Below, piece after piece: positions 27,432 to 36,417 of a stretch of 64,000 nucleotides of DNA. Location of the stretch: contig NZ_BAHD01000007.1 in assembly GCF_000298215.1 (NCBI RefSeq), positions 21,084 to 85,083 on the forward strand. The letters run 5' to 3'. A program made the translations under genes and the position numbers. This DNA comes from Kineosphaera limosa NBRC 100340. GTDB lineage: Bacteria > Actinomycetota > Actinomycetes > Actinomycetales > Dermatophilaceae. Position 1 is the first letter of the stretch. Every line of letters begins with the position of its first letter. The notes below the pieces were generated by a model, which searched no databases, had not been told where the DNA came from, and saw nothing but the letters and a program-made list of their open reading frames with translations.

Positions 27432-28354
27432 CGATGGGGTTGACACGCTGTGTCGCGCTCGACGGCATCGCGGGAGCGGTCGTCGACGTCGAGGCCGACA
27501 TCGTCAAGGGGCTGCCGGCATTCGCGATCTCCGGGCTGCCCGATGCAGCGTGCCGACAGAGCGCCGACCGGGTCAAGGCGGCCGCCGCCAACCTCGGGCG
27601 CTCGCTGGCGCAGGACCGGATCACCGTCAACCTCTCCCCGGCGTGGCTGCCGAAGGTCGGCTCGACCTTCGACCTGGGCATCGCGGTCGCGGTGCTCGCC
27701 GCGACGGGAGCGCTGCAGCAGCGGTATATCGCCGACGTCGTGCACATCGGTGAGGTGGGCCTCGACGGCACGATCCGGCCGGTGCGCGGCGTGCTGCCGC
27801 TGGTCCTGGCCGCGGTGCAGGCGGGGCATCGGGAGGTCGTGGTGCCCGCCGCCAATGCCGCGGAGGCGGCGCTCGTCTCCGGGGCACGAGTCGTGCCGGT
27901 GACGACCCTGGCCGAGGTGATCGCCCGCTACGAGGCGCTCGCTGACGGCCGCCCCGTCGCCGAGGTGTCGGTACCGGCAGGCGAGGCTTCTCGACCCGGG
28001 CCGATGCGGGACCTTGGTGAGATCGCTGGGCAGACGGAGGCCCGCTTCGCCCTCGAGGTTGCGGCCGCAGGCGGGCACCACCTCTTCCTGCTCGGGCCGC
28101 CGGGCGCCGGCAAGACGATGCTCGCCGAGTGCATGCCTGGGGTGCTACCGCGGCTGGGTGAGCAGGACGCGATGCAGGTCACAGCGATCCACTCGCTGCT
28201 GGGGCAGTTGGAAGACGGCTCGATGATGCGGCGGGCGCCGTTCGTCGCGCCGCACCACGACGCCTCGTTGGCCGCGCTGGTCGGCGGCGGCAGCGCGGCG
28301 GTGCGCCCGGGGCTCATCTCCCAGGCGCACGCGGGGGTGCTGTTTCTCGACGAG
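27428..28354 (+). pseudogene. comM: comM (Mg-chelatase-like helicase), 5' part, split by the island
   Basis: The first 309 codons of ComM/YifB, an AAA+ helicase that promotes branch migration during natural transformation. Residues about 1-170 are the ChlI-like N-terminal domain (FAISGLPDAACRQSADRVKAA, seen in parts), and Walker A is LGPPGAGKT near residue 223. The frame is intact to the Walker B LFLDE at 28354 and then runs into unrelated sequence, stopping at 28492. The 3' part resumes at 61593 with LDEAPEF. Joined at the shared LDE codons the product would be about 512 residues, the normal length. The truncated protein lacks Walker B flanks, sensor and lid, and should be inactive. Confidence 0.95.
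28346..28354 (+). other. Left junction of the island (9-base core CTCGACGAG)
   Basis: CTCGACGAG, encoding Leu-Asp-Glu of the ComM Walker B motif, is repeated at 61593-61601. With flanks, TTTCTCGACGAG (left) and TTCCTCGACGAG (right) match at 11 of 12 bases. All sequence between the two copies is foreign to comM. The core also encodes, on the other strand, the last three codons (LVE) of the truncated AraC gene. Confidence 0.8.
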
Positions 28355-28999
28355 TCGACCGAGTGTCCAGTCCTCGGCCGGTGCATTGCGAAGCAGGTCG
28401 AGCGCTTCGCGAGCCTCGGCCCGCAGGGGCGCGAACCGCCGGTAACGTGGTGTGCCAGGACGACCCGTCCTCTTCTGGGTCGTGGTTCGTGATACGGGCG
28501 AGGTCTTCACATACGGGCTCACGACATCGAGCACGGCAAAGAGCAGGGCCTGCGTCCGGTAGAACCTCTTGGTGCACGGTCCGTCAACACTGAGCGCGAC
28601 CAGCTCGTCCAGGAGTGGCGTGAACATCCGAGTGCGGTTCTCTCCGAGGCGGAGTATCTGGGCCGACTCGGAGTAGATCTCGTCGGCGAAGTCATGGGCA
28701 TCGAGCCGGTCTGCAAGCAGCTCGGCATGCTGCCAGAAGACCTGGTCGACGACGTAGTCTCGGTCCAGGTAGAGCGTGGTGACGGTGACAAGATCTTCGG
28801 GTTCGCCACCACACAGGGTGTTGGCACCCAGGGCCACGACGTCACCGGCGCAGACGGGCTTCTCACCAAACTCGCTGAGCACGATCGCAGATCCTGCGCG
28901 GACGAAGATCAGCTTGACGCAGTCATGCGCCACGGGCGCGATAGGCACACGGATGCTGCAAGTGCGAGCAATGATTGGTTGAAGGCGCGCCGAAGGCAT
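28346..28999 (-). pseudogene. AraC-family regulator, truncated at the island junction
   Basis: 218 codons from an ATG at 28999. Residues about 20-110 form a cupin-like sensor region (HDCVKLIFVRAG, GEKPVCAGDVVALG), and the C-terminal end begins the AraC DNA-binding domain: EAREALDLLRNAPAEDWTLGRLVE. The frame then crosses into comM antisense, so both helix-turn-helix motifs are missing. Without them it cannot bind DNA normally. The truncation falls exactly on the 9-base core. The missing C-terminal part is not at the right end of the island: the codons following the core there do not resemble an AraC domain. Confidence 0.75.
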
Positions 29000-29603
29000 A
29001 CATGCCTGCTACGGCCGACCCGCACCAGGCGTGGGCCGGGTCATGGCGCGCAGCCTCTCATTGCGGTCGCTGGTGGGGCGCCACGAGGTCTAGGAACCAG
29101 AGACGTCACGGGGCTGACCCCCAGAGGGGGGGTCGGGCAGCCCTACCCCAGCGCGTCGCGGCGAGCAGCCCACTGGCCGACCGGTCGCGCCATGGTGAAG
29201 TCGGGGTGGTCATAGTCGGCGTTCTTGGTCCTCTCCTCCGGCAGCAATGGTGCTTGGATCCCCGCCCAAGGGCCTGCCACGGCTTCTGCCGCGTGTGTGG
29301 TCTCCCACCGGGCATCACGGTAAAAAATGTAGCAGATAGTACAATTGACCGCCTGTGGCTGAGTTCGCGGTCGCCGCGTCGGTGTCGAGTCGCGGGCGAA
29401 GGGGGTGAGACGTGTCGTAGCTCCCGAGCGGGAGATGTCACCGTCATGCGCGGGAGACTTAGCGCACTATAGAACGAGTTCTACCTCAGTCTTGGACCTA
29501 ACTAGGGCATCGCAGGCTGCGAGATTCCCAACCCATACTCACGCCATTGGTATCAAAGATCGTACTTGACGGTACATAAATGGCTCTGGCATCGTGATGT
29601 GCT
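29000..29603. other. Gene-free stretch with palindrome and promoter
   Basis: About 600 bases between the truncated araC and the RraA-like gene with no supportable coding region; the short open frames on either strand have no recognisable features. It is visibly less GC-rich than the core around 29320-29600. TAGAAC-GA-GTTCTA at 29470-29483 is a perfect inverted repeat, possibly an operator. TTGACG at 29566-29571 with CATCGT at 29590-29595 (18-base spacing) is a plausible promoter ending eight bases before the GTG at 29604. Confidence 0.45.
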
Positions 29604-30302
29604 GTGAGTGGAGATCCTCGTGTGGCCAACGGTTGGGGTGCCGAGCATCGGCGTGCCCAGGCCGAGCAGATCAGTTGTGCCGACGTGGTCGATGCGCTGG
29701 GTCGTCGTCACCGCCACCGTGCGCACATCCTGGGGCTGGAGAGTCCCACCCCCGGCAGGGTCCTCTTCGGACCAGTCGTGACTATCGCCTTCTTCCCCAG
29801 TTGCGCTGCCAGCGTCGACCCCGCTGTACACGATTTCCGATCGCTGATCCGTGAGGCGGTTGGCGACGACGCCGAGGGAAAGGTCCTCGTGCTCGCGACC
29901 AACGGCCATCCAGGCGTCTCGGTCGGTGGTGGAACGAAGCTTGGCCGCGTTCACCACTACGGGCTCGACGGGGTGCTGACAGATGGCCGGCTCCGGGACT
30001 ACGCCGAGCTTCGAACGTACGGGTTCACCGCGTACTGCGCCGGGGAAGCGGTCGAGGCTGGCGGTGCGCTGATCACTCCACACCAGGCGAACGTTCCCGT
30101 GGTGCTGGATGGTGTCGGCATCATGCCGGGCGACTACGTTCTCGCCGACGGATCGGGGGCGGTCATCATCCCCGGCGCGGAGATCGACGAGGTCCTACTC
30201 GGTGCGACAGCGGTGAAACAGGAGGACGCGCGCTTCCGTGAGCAAATCGCGCAGGAACGCGCCAGTGCCGGGGAGAGCGCCCGGGGAGAGCGAGAGCGAT
30301 GA
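29604..30302 (+). CDS. RraA-like protein (class II aldolase/RraA fold)
   Basis: A 232-residue protein of the RraA-like superfamily. The conserved core is present: CADVVDALG near residue 25, FGPVVTIAFFP, then the glycine-rich GGTKLG and LDGVLTDGRLRDY near residue 125, and ADGSGAVIIP near residue 190. Family members range from inhibitors of RNase E to hydroxymethylglutarate-type aldolases. Actinobacterial copies have no settled function, so I do not choose. GTG at 29604 may be leaderless. The stop overlaps the DUF1003 gene start as ATGA, so the two are coupled; the C-terminal ~25 residues are a charged tail. Confidence 0.82.
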   Translation: MSGDPRVANGWGAEHRRAQAEQISCADVVDALGRRHRHRAHILGLESPTPGRVLFGPVVTIAFFPSCAASVDPAVHDFRSLIREAVGDDAEGKVLVLATNGHPGVSVGGGTKLGRVHHYGLDGVLTDGRLRDYAELRTYGFTAYCAGEAVEAGGALITPHQANVPVVLDGVGIMPGDYVLADGSGAVIIPGAEIDEVLLGATAVKQEDARFREQIAQERASAGESARGERER

Positions 30303-30922
30303 CCGAGCCGGGACGCGACGAGCGGACAGAACCATCACCAGACGCTGGAACGGGAGATAGCCCTGGCTCCCGCAGCGCTTCTCGACACCACGCCGAGCCG
30401 GAGGCGGGCGACCACTCCAACGACAGCGTTGGCCGCGAGATGTTCGCTTGCCCGCACTGCGGGCACCAACTCAGCATGTTCAGAGAAGCGCGGTCGAGCC
30501 CCGGAGACAAGGCCGCTGCCTGGGTGGCGAGCGTCGCGGGCTCATGGCCGTTCCTGCTAATCCTGGTGGTGGCGATTCTCGCGTGGTTTGTCGTGAACAC
30601 TATCCTGCCGCTCTTTTATCCCCACCCGACGGCCATGCTGGACTATCTAGGAACGGCTCTGGCGATCGTCGCGGCTCTGCAGGGACCGCTGATTCTGCTC
30701 ACTCAGCGACGGGAGTCGGACCGGGACCGTGCGCGAGACATCGAGACGTTCCACATCTCTCAGAACACCGAAGCCGATCTGCACTCGATCAGTCATGCCA
30801 TCAACTCGGTTCTTGAGCAGTGGGAACGCGACCGGTCGTCAGGTGCCGTTGACGTACCGGGAGGTGGCGGTACGGCTGAGAAACCGCGGACGGGAGCCAC
30901 TCGATCGCAGGACTCATCGTGA
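30299..30922 (+). CDS. DUF1003 family membrane protein
   Basis: A 207-residue protein. After a polar N-terminus and a small CPHCGHQ motif (about residue 51) comes the DUF1003 core: GDKAAAWVASVAGSWPFL, a membrane helix, YLGTALAIVAALQGPLILLTQRR with a second helix, then RARDIETFHISQNTEADL. DUF1003 proteins are inner-membrane proteins of unknown function. The single CxxC could bind metal with a partner. It is coupled to the RraA-like gene upstream and followed after 39 bases by a TetR-type regulator. Confidence 0.85.
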   Translation: MTEPGRDERTEPSPDAGTGDSPGSRSASRHHAEPEAGDHSNDSVGREMFACPHCGHQLSMFREARSSPGDKAAAWVASVAGSWPFLLILVVAILAWFVVNTILPLFYPHPTAMLDYLGTALAIVAALQGPLILLTQRRESDRDRARDIETFHISQNTEADLHSISHAINSVLEQWERDRSSGAVDVPGGGGTAEKPRTGATRSQDSS

Positions 30923-30961
30923 CCTCCGAGGCTGGCGGGTTCAGTCCAGATCGGGAGCACG

Positions 30962-31585
30962 GTGAGTGAGAAGAAGCCGCGACGGCTGACCGCCAAGGGC
31001 GAGGCCACTCGCCTGCGTATCGTCGCGGCAGCCGCCGATCTCATGTACTCGCAGGGCGTCGAGGCCACCAGCGTTGACGATGTCATAGAGGCCAGTGGAA
31101 CGGGCAAGTCTCAGGTTTACCACTACTTCTCGGACAAGACCGAGTTGGTTGAGGCAGTCGTGAGGGCCCAGATTGAGCGGGTGCTTGGCGAGCAGGCACC
31201 ATTCCTCGACGACCTGCGCACGATGCGCGGCTTCGAGCGTTGGCGGGATGCGATCGTGGTAGGAGTGCGTGGTTGGCGAGGTGCTCACGGCTGTCCGATG
31301 GGGTCGCTGGCGAGCGAAATCGCTGGCCGGTCTGAGACTGCGCGTGAGAATCTCCAGCGAGGATTCAGCGTCTGGCAGCACTGGTTCCGTCTCGGACTGG
31401 AGCGCATGCAGGACTCAGGCGAGCTACGGCCGGACGCAGATGCTGAGGAACTCGCCGTCGGTCTGATGGCGGCTGTCCAAGGCGGGTACCTCCTCGTCAA
31501 GACCACACGGGACGAGCGCAGCATGGCAATCGCGCTCGACATGGCTCTCGACTCCATCCGCGTCGCGCTGAGCGCCGCAGAGTGA
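30962..31585 (+). CDS. TetR-family transcriptional regulator
   Basis: A 207-residue repressor. The N-terminal helix-turn-helix is clear: GEATRLRIVAAAADLMYSQGVEATSVDDVIEASGTGKSQVYHYFSDK. The C-terminal ligand domain has HGCPMGSLASEIA and the MAAVQGGYLLVKTTRD segment typical of a subgroup that regulates reductases and stress genes. Its effector may be an electrophile, inferred from the neighbouring thiol and methionine repair genes. A second, related TetR gene (frameshifted) lies at 38931-39573. It is transcribed with the genes on both sides. Confidence 0.92.
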   Translation: MSEKKPRRLTAKGEATRLRIVAAAADLMYSQGVEATSVDDVIEASGTGKSQVYHYFSDKTELVEAVVRAQIERVLGEQAPFLDDLRTMRGFERWRDAIVVGVRGWRGAHGCPMGSLASEIAGRSETARENLQRGFSVWQHWFRLGLERMQDSGELRPDADAEELAVGLMAAVQGGYLLVKTTRDERSMAIALDMALDSIRVALSAAE

Positions 31586-31602
31586 ACTGCGGAGGAGAGC
31601 AC

Positions 31603-31995
31603 ATGCCTTCTGAGGCACGAGTCCCAGAGCCCGCGGACGATTCCACGAGCCATGCCGTGAGGAGGAGTTCTGCCCCGGCCTTTCACAGTTCGAGCTCTCT
31701 CCACTCGATGCCTCCCGAGCATGATGGTGCGAGTCAGGCCACGGCCAGCTTGCGGGCAATGGTCGACCGGGTTCCTGAAGGCTGGACCGTCGTCGCATAC
31801 GAAGGTCGCTCATACGGATTGACCCGGACCACGCGAGTGCAGGGCCAGAGCATCAGCATCTCGGCCGAAGAGCTAGGAGGCGAAGACCTGATCAGCGCCA
31901 ACGTGTACCGCACTCGCAAAGCAGAGCACCTACGGCCCTGTGAGGTATCCGAAGCCAAGGTGCTGGCATTCCTGCGCGGGTGGACGCCCGCATGA
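31603..31995 (+). CDS. Small conserved actinobacterial protein
   Basis: A 130-residue protein. The first ~45 residues are Ser-rich and poorly conserved in appearance. The remaining domain starts [20 protein letters not shown] and continues with [21 protein letters not shown] and [19 protein letters not shown] believe this domain is common in Micrococcales next to methionine sulfoxide reductases, but I cannot assign an activity. GGAGGAG at 31591-31597 supports the ATG at 31603. It overlaps nothing and is followed by mshC after about 80 bases. Confidence 0.7.
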   Translation: MPSEARVPEPADDSTSHAVRRSSAPAFHSSSSLHSMPPEHDGASQATASLRAMVDRVPEGWTVVAYEGRSYGLTRTTRVQGQSISISAEELGGEDLISANVYRTRKAEHLRPCEVSEAKVLAFLRGWTPA

Positions 31996-32077
31996 CCCCT
32001 CGCGACACTCTGTCAGCAGGATCAGGAATCCACGCCGAATCCTCTGGTGTGGCTTCATCGACTACGAGGACCACGAC

Positions 32078-33316
32078 ATGTTGGCATGGCCCCGTTTAGA
32101 GATTCCACGCCTGGATGTGCACGGGCCCGCAGTCTCGGTCTATGACACTGAGAAGCGATCGTTGGTGACGTTGCGGCCGGACGACGCCGCGCGGATGTAC
32201 GTCTGTGGTATCACACCGTACGACTCCACTCATCTCGGCCATGCGGCCACCTACGTCGGCTTCGATCTGCTTAACCGCGCCCTTCGAAACGCTGGGCGCG
32301 ATGTCATCTATGTCCAGAACGTGACCGACGTCGATGACCCGCTGCTGGAACGCGCCCACGCGCGAGGCATTCCCTGGAGTGATCTCGCACAACGCGAGAT
32401 CGAGCGATTCCGGCAGGACATGACAGCCTTACGCGTGCTGCCACCCGCGCATTACATCGGGGTTGCCGAGACCGTCACCAAGATCATCTCTCGCATCGAG
32501 ATGTTGAAAGAACGCGGCTCCATCTACCGAGTGGGGATCGACCTCTACTTCGAGGTGTCTGCCGACCCATCCTTCGGCCGTATATCGTCACTCGACCGCG
32601 ACGTGATGCTGAAGGACTTCGCCGAGCGTGGTGGTGACCCCGACCGGAAAGGCAAGCGCGATCCGCTCGACTGTCTGGTTTGGCGCGGCGAGCGGCCAGG
32701 GGAGCCGTTCTGGCCCAGTCCGTGGGGGCCGGGACGACCCGGATGGCACATCGGATGCACCACAATCGCCCAGGAATATCTGGGACCATCCTTCGACGTA
32801 CAGGGTGGAGGACGAGACCTGGCATTCCCGCACCACGAGATGTCCGCAGGACTCGGTCATGTCATTCATCCACAGCATCGGTTCGCGCAGACCTTCGTCC
32901 ATGCCGGGATGGTTGCCTACGACGGCCAGAAGATGTCGAAGTCGCGCGGAAACCTGGTCTTCGTCTCCTCTCTGCGAAAGCAAGGAGTGGACCCTGTGGC
33001 CATCCGCCTCGCCCTCATGCGGCACCACTACCGATCAAGCTGGCAGTGGACAGACGCCGAACTCCCTGCCGCACTCGTCACGTTGAAGCAGTGGCGGCGT
33101 GCCCTGGCGCTCGGTAGCGGGGCGCCGGCAGCACCGGTCGTGCAGGCCGTGCTATCGGCACTAGCCGCCGACCTGGACGCTCCGGCCGCGGTTACCATTG
33201 TGCAGGCGTGGGTTGACGCCTCGCTTGGTACCGACACTGTGGCGGACAAGCGAGACAGCTCTGCCTCTATGACGGTTCGACGTCTGGCGGACGCTTCACT
33301 CGGTCTCCTGCTCTGA
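32078..33316 (+). CDS. mshC: L-cysteine:GlcN-Ins ligase (mycothiol biosynthesis)
   Basis: A 412-residue MshC, the cysteinyl-tRNA synthetase-like enzyme that joins cysteine to GlcN-inositol in mycothiol synthesis. It opens [12 protein letters not shown], typical of MshC rather than CysS, has [16 protein letters not shown] (the HIGH-type motif and zinc-binding Cys), [18 protein letters not shown], and KMSKSRGN. Length matches MshC. I start at ATG 32078; the frame extends upstream without similarity. A free-living actinobacterium should also have its own mshC, so this is probably an extra, mobile copy. Confidence 0.92.
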   Translation: MLAWPRLEIPRLDVHGPAVSVYDTEKRSLVTLRPDDAARMYVCGITPYDSTHLGHAATYVGFDLLNRALRNAGRDVIYVQNVTDVDDPLLERAHARGIPWSDLAQREIERFRQDMTALRVLPPAHYIGVAETVTKIISRIEMLKERGSIYRVGIDLYFEVSADPSFGRISSLDRDVMLKDFAERGGDPDRKGKRDPLDCLVWRGERPGEPFWPSPWGPGRPGWHIGCTTIAQEYLGPSFDVQGGGRDLAFPHHEMSAGLGHVIHPQHRFAQTFVHAGMVAYDGQKMSKSRGNLVFVSSLRKQGVDPVAIRLALMRHHYRSSWQWTDAELPAALVTLKQWRRALALGSGAPAAPVVQAVLSALAADLDAPAAVTIVQAWVDASLGTDTVADKRDSSASMTVRRLADASLGLLL

Positions 33317-33363
33317 TCGGATCACCCCGGACTGGGAATATTCGGCCATCGTGCACGAGCTGG

Positions 33364-34761
33364 CTACGCCTGCGTCCAGGTGGTGCCGGAGGTGTGGTCC
33401 TGGATGGCGATCCCAGCACTAGCCAGTTCGTTCCGGATGCGGTCGGCTGTGGAGAAGTCTCCTGCGTCTCGCGCATGAGAGCGATTCGCGAGCAGGACCT
33501 CGACGAGGGTAGAGATCGTGCTGCTCTGCACGTCGGCTCGCGGGGCGGTCGTGAAGCCGCCGGGCTCGGCTCCTAACACTTCGGTCATCGCGAGCACCGA
33601 TTCGTACGCGGACATGACGGCAGCTGCATCGCCGTTATCCAGAGCGATGTTGCCCGCGCGCACGTGGTCGTGTAATACCGCGAGCGCCGCTGGAACATTC
33701 AGATCGTCGTCGAGCGCGGCCGCAAAGGCAATGGGCGGCTTCGGGACGTCGGATGCTGTGTTCGCGAGCTGTGTTCGTGCGCGGCGCTGGAAGGTCGCGA
33801 TTCTCGTGACCGCAGCTTCGGTGTGCGCGAGGGCTTCCTGGTGATAGTCCAAGGCGCTGCGGTAGTGCGCGCTGAGCAGGTAGTAACGCAGGGTCGCCGG
33901 GCCGACGCGGCGGAGGAGTTCGTCGGCATACAGAGAGTTGTCTAGCGACTTGGCCATCTTCTGACCGCCGACGGTGACGAGGCCGTTGTGCACCCAGTAC
34001 TTGGCGAACTCCTCGCCTGCTGCGGTGGACTGGGCAAGCTCGTTCTCATGGTGCGGGAACCGCAGGTCGAGGCCACCTCCGTGGATGTCGAATGCACGGC
34101 CGAGGTAGTGCCTGGACATCGCCGAGCACTGTATGTGCCATCCCGGCCTGCCGGTTCCCCATGGTGAGCGCCAACGAGCGGATGCTGGGTCGCTGGGCTT
34201 GGCTCCCTTCCAAAGCGCGAAGTCGCGGGGATCGGTCTTTGCCCCGCCAGGCCCTTCGTCAGGGTCCACCACGGCGTCGGGGGTCTGCCGGGTGAGCGTG
34301 CCGTATGCCTGCCAGCTGCTGACATCGAAGTAGACGTCGCCGGAGCCGTCGCCGGCGACGTAGGCGTGTCCGCGGCGAAGGAGTCGTTCGATCAGGGTCA
34401 GTGCTTGCGGGATGTGACCGGAGGTTCGGGGTTCATGGGTTGGCGGGAGAACACCCAACGCGGTGTACGAGCGCGCGAACTCCGTCTCGACACGGTAGGC
34501 GCGTGCCCACCATGGTTCAGTCTCGGTTGCTAGGTCCAGAACCTTGTCGTCGACGTCGGTGACGTTGCGAACGAGGGTGACCGCGTAGCCGCGGTGGGTG
34601 AGCCAGCGTCGCCAGAGATCGTAGACGAGGGCGCTACGAAGGTGCCCGATGTGCGGCGCGGACTGCACGGTCGGCCCGCACACATAGATGGAGACTCGTC
34701 CTGGGGTCAGCGGGACGAAGCTACGTAGCTCCCGGACAGCACTGTCGTAGATGCGAAGCAT
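33364..34761 (-). CDS. cysS: Cysteinyl-tRNA synthetase (additional copy)
   Basis: A complete 465-residue class I cysteinyl-tRNA synthetase. It has [20 protein letters not shown] (zinc Cys plus HIGH motif), [32 protein letters not shown], and KMAKSLDN in place of the common KMSKS. The C-terminal anticodon-binding helices are present ([15 protein letters not shown]). Being in the island, it is probably a second copy alongside a housekeeping cysS outside this window. It is the last gene of a minus-strand operon beginning with the GNAT gene at 37426 and converges on mshC with a 47-base gap. Confidence 0.9.
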   Translation of the reverse strand: MLRIYDSAVRELRSFVPLTPGRVSIYVCGPTVQSAPHIGHLRSALVYDLWRRWLTHRGYAVTLVRNVTDVDDKVLDLATETEPWWARAYRVETEFARSYTALGVLPPTHEPRTSGHIPQALTLIERLLRRGHAYVAGDGSGDVYFDVSSWQAYGTLTRQTPDAVVDPDEGPGGAKTDPRDFALWKGAKPSDPASARWRSPWGTGRPGWHIQCSAMSRHYLGRAFDIHGGGLDLRFPHHENELAQSTAAGEEFAKYWVHNGLVTVGGQKMAKSLDNSLYADELLRRVGPATLRYYLLSAHYRSALDYHQEALAHTEAAVTRIATFQRRARTQLANTASDVPKPPIAFAAALDDDLNVPAALAVLHDHVRAGNIALDNGDAAAVMSAYESVLAMTEVLGAEPGGFTTAPRADVQSSTISTLVEVLLANRSHARDAGDFSTADRIRNELASAGIAIQDHTSGTTWTQA

Positions 34762-34813
34762 CAGTCCGCAGCCTCCTGCCTGGTAGAAGCCGCGATCGCG
34801 ACGAGCGGACCAG

Positions 34814-35071
34814 TCATAGGCGGGGCACCCTGATGTAGTCCAGGCCCGAGAGGTTCACTAGCGTCTCTCGGAAACCGCGGACGATGACGCCCAGGACCGC
34901 CTGACAATGGCCGCATCGCATGACTGCACCCATGGCCGTGATGAAGACATGCGCGCAGGCGAGGTTGAAAGAGCTGCCGCAGCCCCGGCACCTGCCGACC
35001 GTCACAGTGATCTCGATACCGAGAGCAGTCGCGAACGCACCCGCGAGGGCGTTTCCGTCGACGTGAGTCAT
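34814..35071 (-). CDS. DUF6510-like zinc-ribbon protein
   Basis: An 85-residue protein from an ATG at 35071, which overlaps the stop of the flavin reductase gene (ATGA). Two CxxC pairs, CRGCGS near residue 25 and RCGHCQAV near residue 55, form a likely zinc ribbon. The start MTHVDGNALAGAF is characteristic of a small actinobacterial family I recognise as DUF6510. Such genes often accompany sulfite-oxidase-like and ferredoxin-reductase-like genes, as here. Possible roles are a metallochaperone or electron-transfer accessory; both are inference. Confidence 0.78.
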   Translation of the reverse strand: MTHVDGNALAGAFATALGIEITVTVGRCRGCGSSFNLACAHVFITAMGAVMRCGHCQAVLGVIVRGFRETLVNLSGLDYIRVPRL

Positions 35072-35802
35072 CGACTGCCTCCAAATCGTTCCGTACGAAT
35101 CTGCGTGGGGTCGTGGCCCAGTTCGACAAGCCAACCGGCGACGGCCTCAACGAACGATGTCGGTCCGCAGACGAAGATGCGTGGCGACAGCGACGCGGGA
35201 AAGGTCGACGCTGCGAGCGCCTCACGCGTCAGCCGTCCAGGTGGCCGGCCCGCTCCAGGTGCTGACTCGCGCGTGTAGACAATCTCGACGACGGTTCGTG
35301 AGAGCTCTGCCAGTTCGTCAGCGAAGAACTCATCGCGCGGACTGCGGACCGAGTACAGCAGCCGAAACTCAGCACCTTTCAACTCACGTTCACGCGCCGA
35401 GGCCATCGAGAACAAGGGCACAACCCCTGAGCCGCCCGCGATGAGCTGAACCGGTGACTGCTCGGGCTCAGCGGGGATCCAGACGAAGAAGCGTCCGAGC
35501 GGTCCTTGTACCTCGACTTCTTCACCTTCCGCGAGCTGACGCACAAGAAACGGCGACACCTCGCCCCCGGGTAGCTCCTGGACCACCAGCACGACCCGTG
35601 TCGACTCACCCGAAGACGCCAGCGAGTAAGACCGGGACGCCTGGTACCCGCCCGGTGCCGTGAGCCGGATGTCGAGATGAGCTCCGGCGTCGTTTCCAGG
35701 CCAGGTCGGCACAGCCAGTTCAAGACGCACGGCCGAGCCGGTCTCAAACTGCCGACTGATCACCCGCCCGAGGTGCCACCGGACTCGGTTAGAGGTGATC
35801 AC
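35068..35802 (-). CDS. Ferredoxin-NADP reductase-like flavoprotein
   Basis: A 244-residue FAD/NAD(P)H oxidoreductase from a GTG at 35802, overlapping the stop of the sulfite-oxidase-like gene (GTGA). The FAD site is RSYSLASS (about residue 62), the NAD(P) site GGSGVVPLFSM (about residue 135), and the C-terminal VCGPTSFVEAVAGWL is standard for the family. No iron-sulfur domain is attached. Most likely it supplies NAD(P)H electrons to the adjacent molybdenum protein, taking the role MsrQ plays in the membrane for MsrP. That coupling is inferred from order and overlap. Confidence 0.86.
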   Translation of the reverse strand: MITSNRVRWHLGRVISRQFETGSAVRLELAVPTWPGNDAGAHLDIRLTAPGGYQASRSYSLASSGESTRVVLVVQELPGGEVSPFLVRQLAEGEEVEVQGPLGRFFVWIPAEPEQSPVQLIAGGSGVVPLFSMASARERELKGAEFRLLYSVRSPRDEFFADELAELSRTVVEIVYTRESAPGAGRPPGRLTREALAASTFPASLSPRIFVCGPTSFVEAVAGWLVELGHDPTQIRTERFGGSR

Positions 35803-36392
35803 CAGTAGCGCTCCTCCCGCCACGGGTCGCCACGGAGGTGATAGCCGTTCTGTTCCCAGAACCCCGGGTCGTCCGAGGGCATCATCTCCATCCCGCGAAC
35901 CCACTTCGCGCTCTTCCAGAAGTAGAGGTGAGGCACGAGAAGTCGAGCAGGACCTCCGTGCTCGGGCCTGAGAGGCTCGCCCTCCGCTTCGGTGGCTACC
36001 CATGCCTGACCATCGAGCAGATCCTCGAGAGGGAGGTTGGTGGTGTATCCGCCGTAACTACGGACCATCACATAGTCGTAACTGGTCTCGACATCCTCGA
36101 ACAGCCGGTCTATGGGCACGCCACGCCAAGCCATGTCCAGCTTCGACCAGTGGGTGACGCAGTGGATATCGGTGACGATGTCTTCGACGCCCACCTCCTG
36201 AAGCTCACTCCAGTTCCATCGGTGCGCGACCTGGTCCTCGGTCGTGATCGTGAAGCTCCATCGGCTCTCGTCGACATTGGGCGTGGGTCCCGTCGAGAGC
36301 ACCGGCCAGTCGTAGACGTGGGTCTGCCCAGGAGGCAGTCGCGGGTCACTGGAGCCACCTCGTCCTCCGAAACCGCTGTTGATCACTGTCAT
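35799..36392 (-). CDS. Sulfite oxidase-like molybdopterin protein (cytosolic)
   Basis: A 197-residue single-domain oxidoreductase of the sulfite oxidase/MsrP (YedY) fold. The molybdenum-ligating cysteine is in IHCVTHWSKLD (about residue 78). Also present are VRSYGGYTTNLPLEDL and HGGPARLLVPHLYFWKSAKWV. There is no Tat signal, so unlike MsrP it should stay in the cytoplasm. Possible activities are reduction of methionine sulfoxide or other S-/N-oxides, favoured by the neighbouring msrA and msrB, or sulfite oxidation. Coupled to its flavin reductase by a four-base overlap. Confidence 0.87.
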   Translation of the reverse strand: MTVINSGFGGRGGSSDPRLPPGQTHVYDWPVLSTGPTPNVDESRWSFTITTEDQVAHRWNWSELQEVGVEDIVTDIHCVTHWSKLDMAWRGVPIDRLFEDVETSYDYVMVRSYGGYTTNLPLEDLLDGQAWVATEAEGEPLRPEHGGPARLLVPHLYFWKSAKWVRGMEMMPSDDPGFWEQNGYHLRGDPWREERYW

Positions 36393-36417
36393 GGCTACCC
36401 CTTCCTCCGGGAACTCT

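Noticed and set aside
29106..29447. 113-codon minus-strand frame
   Set aside because: No ribosome site, no conserved features, and it spans a less GC-rich region with poor codon composition.
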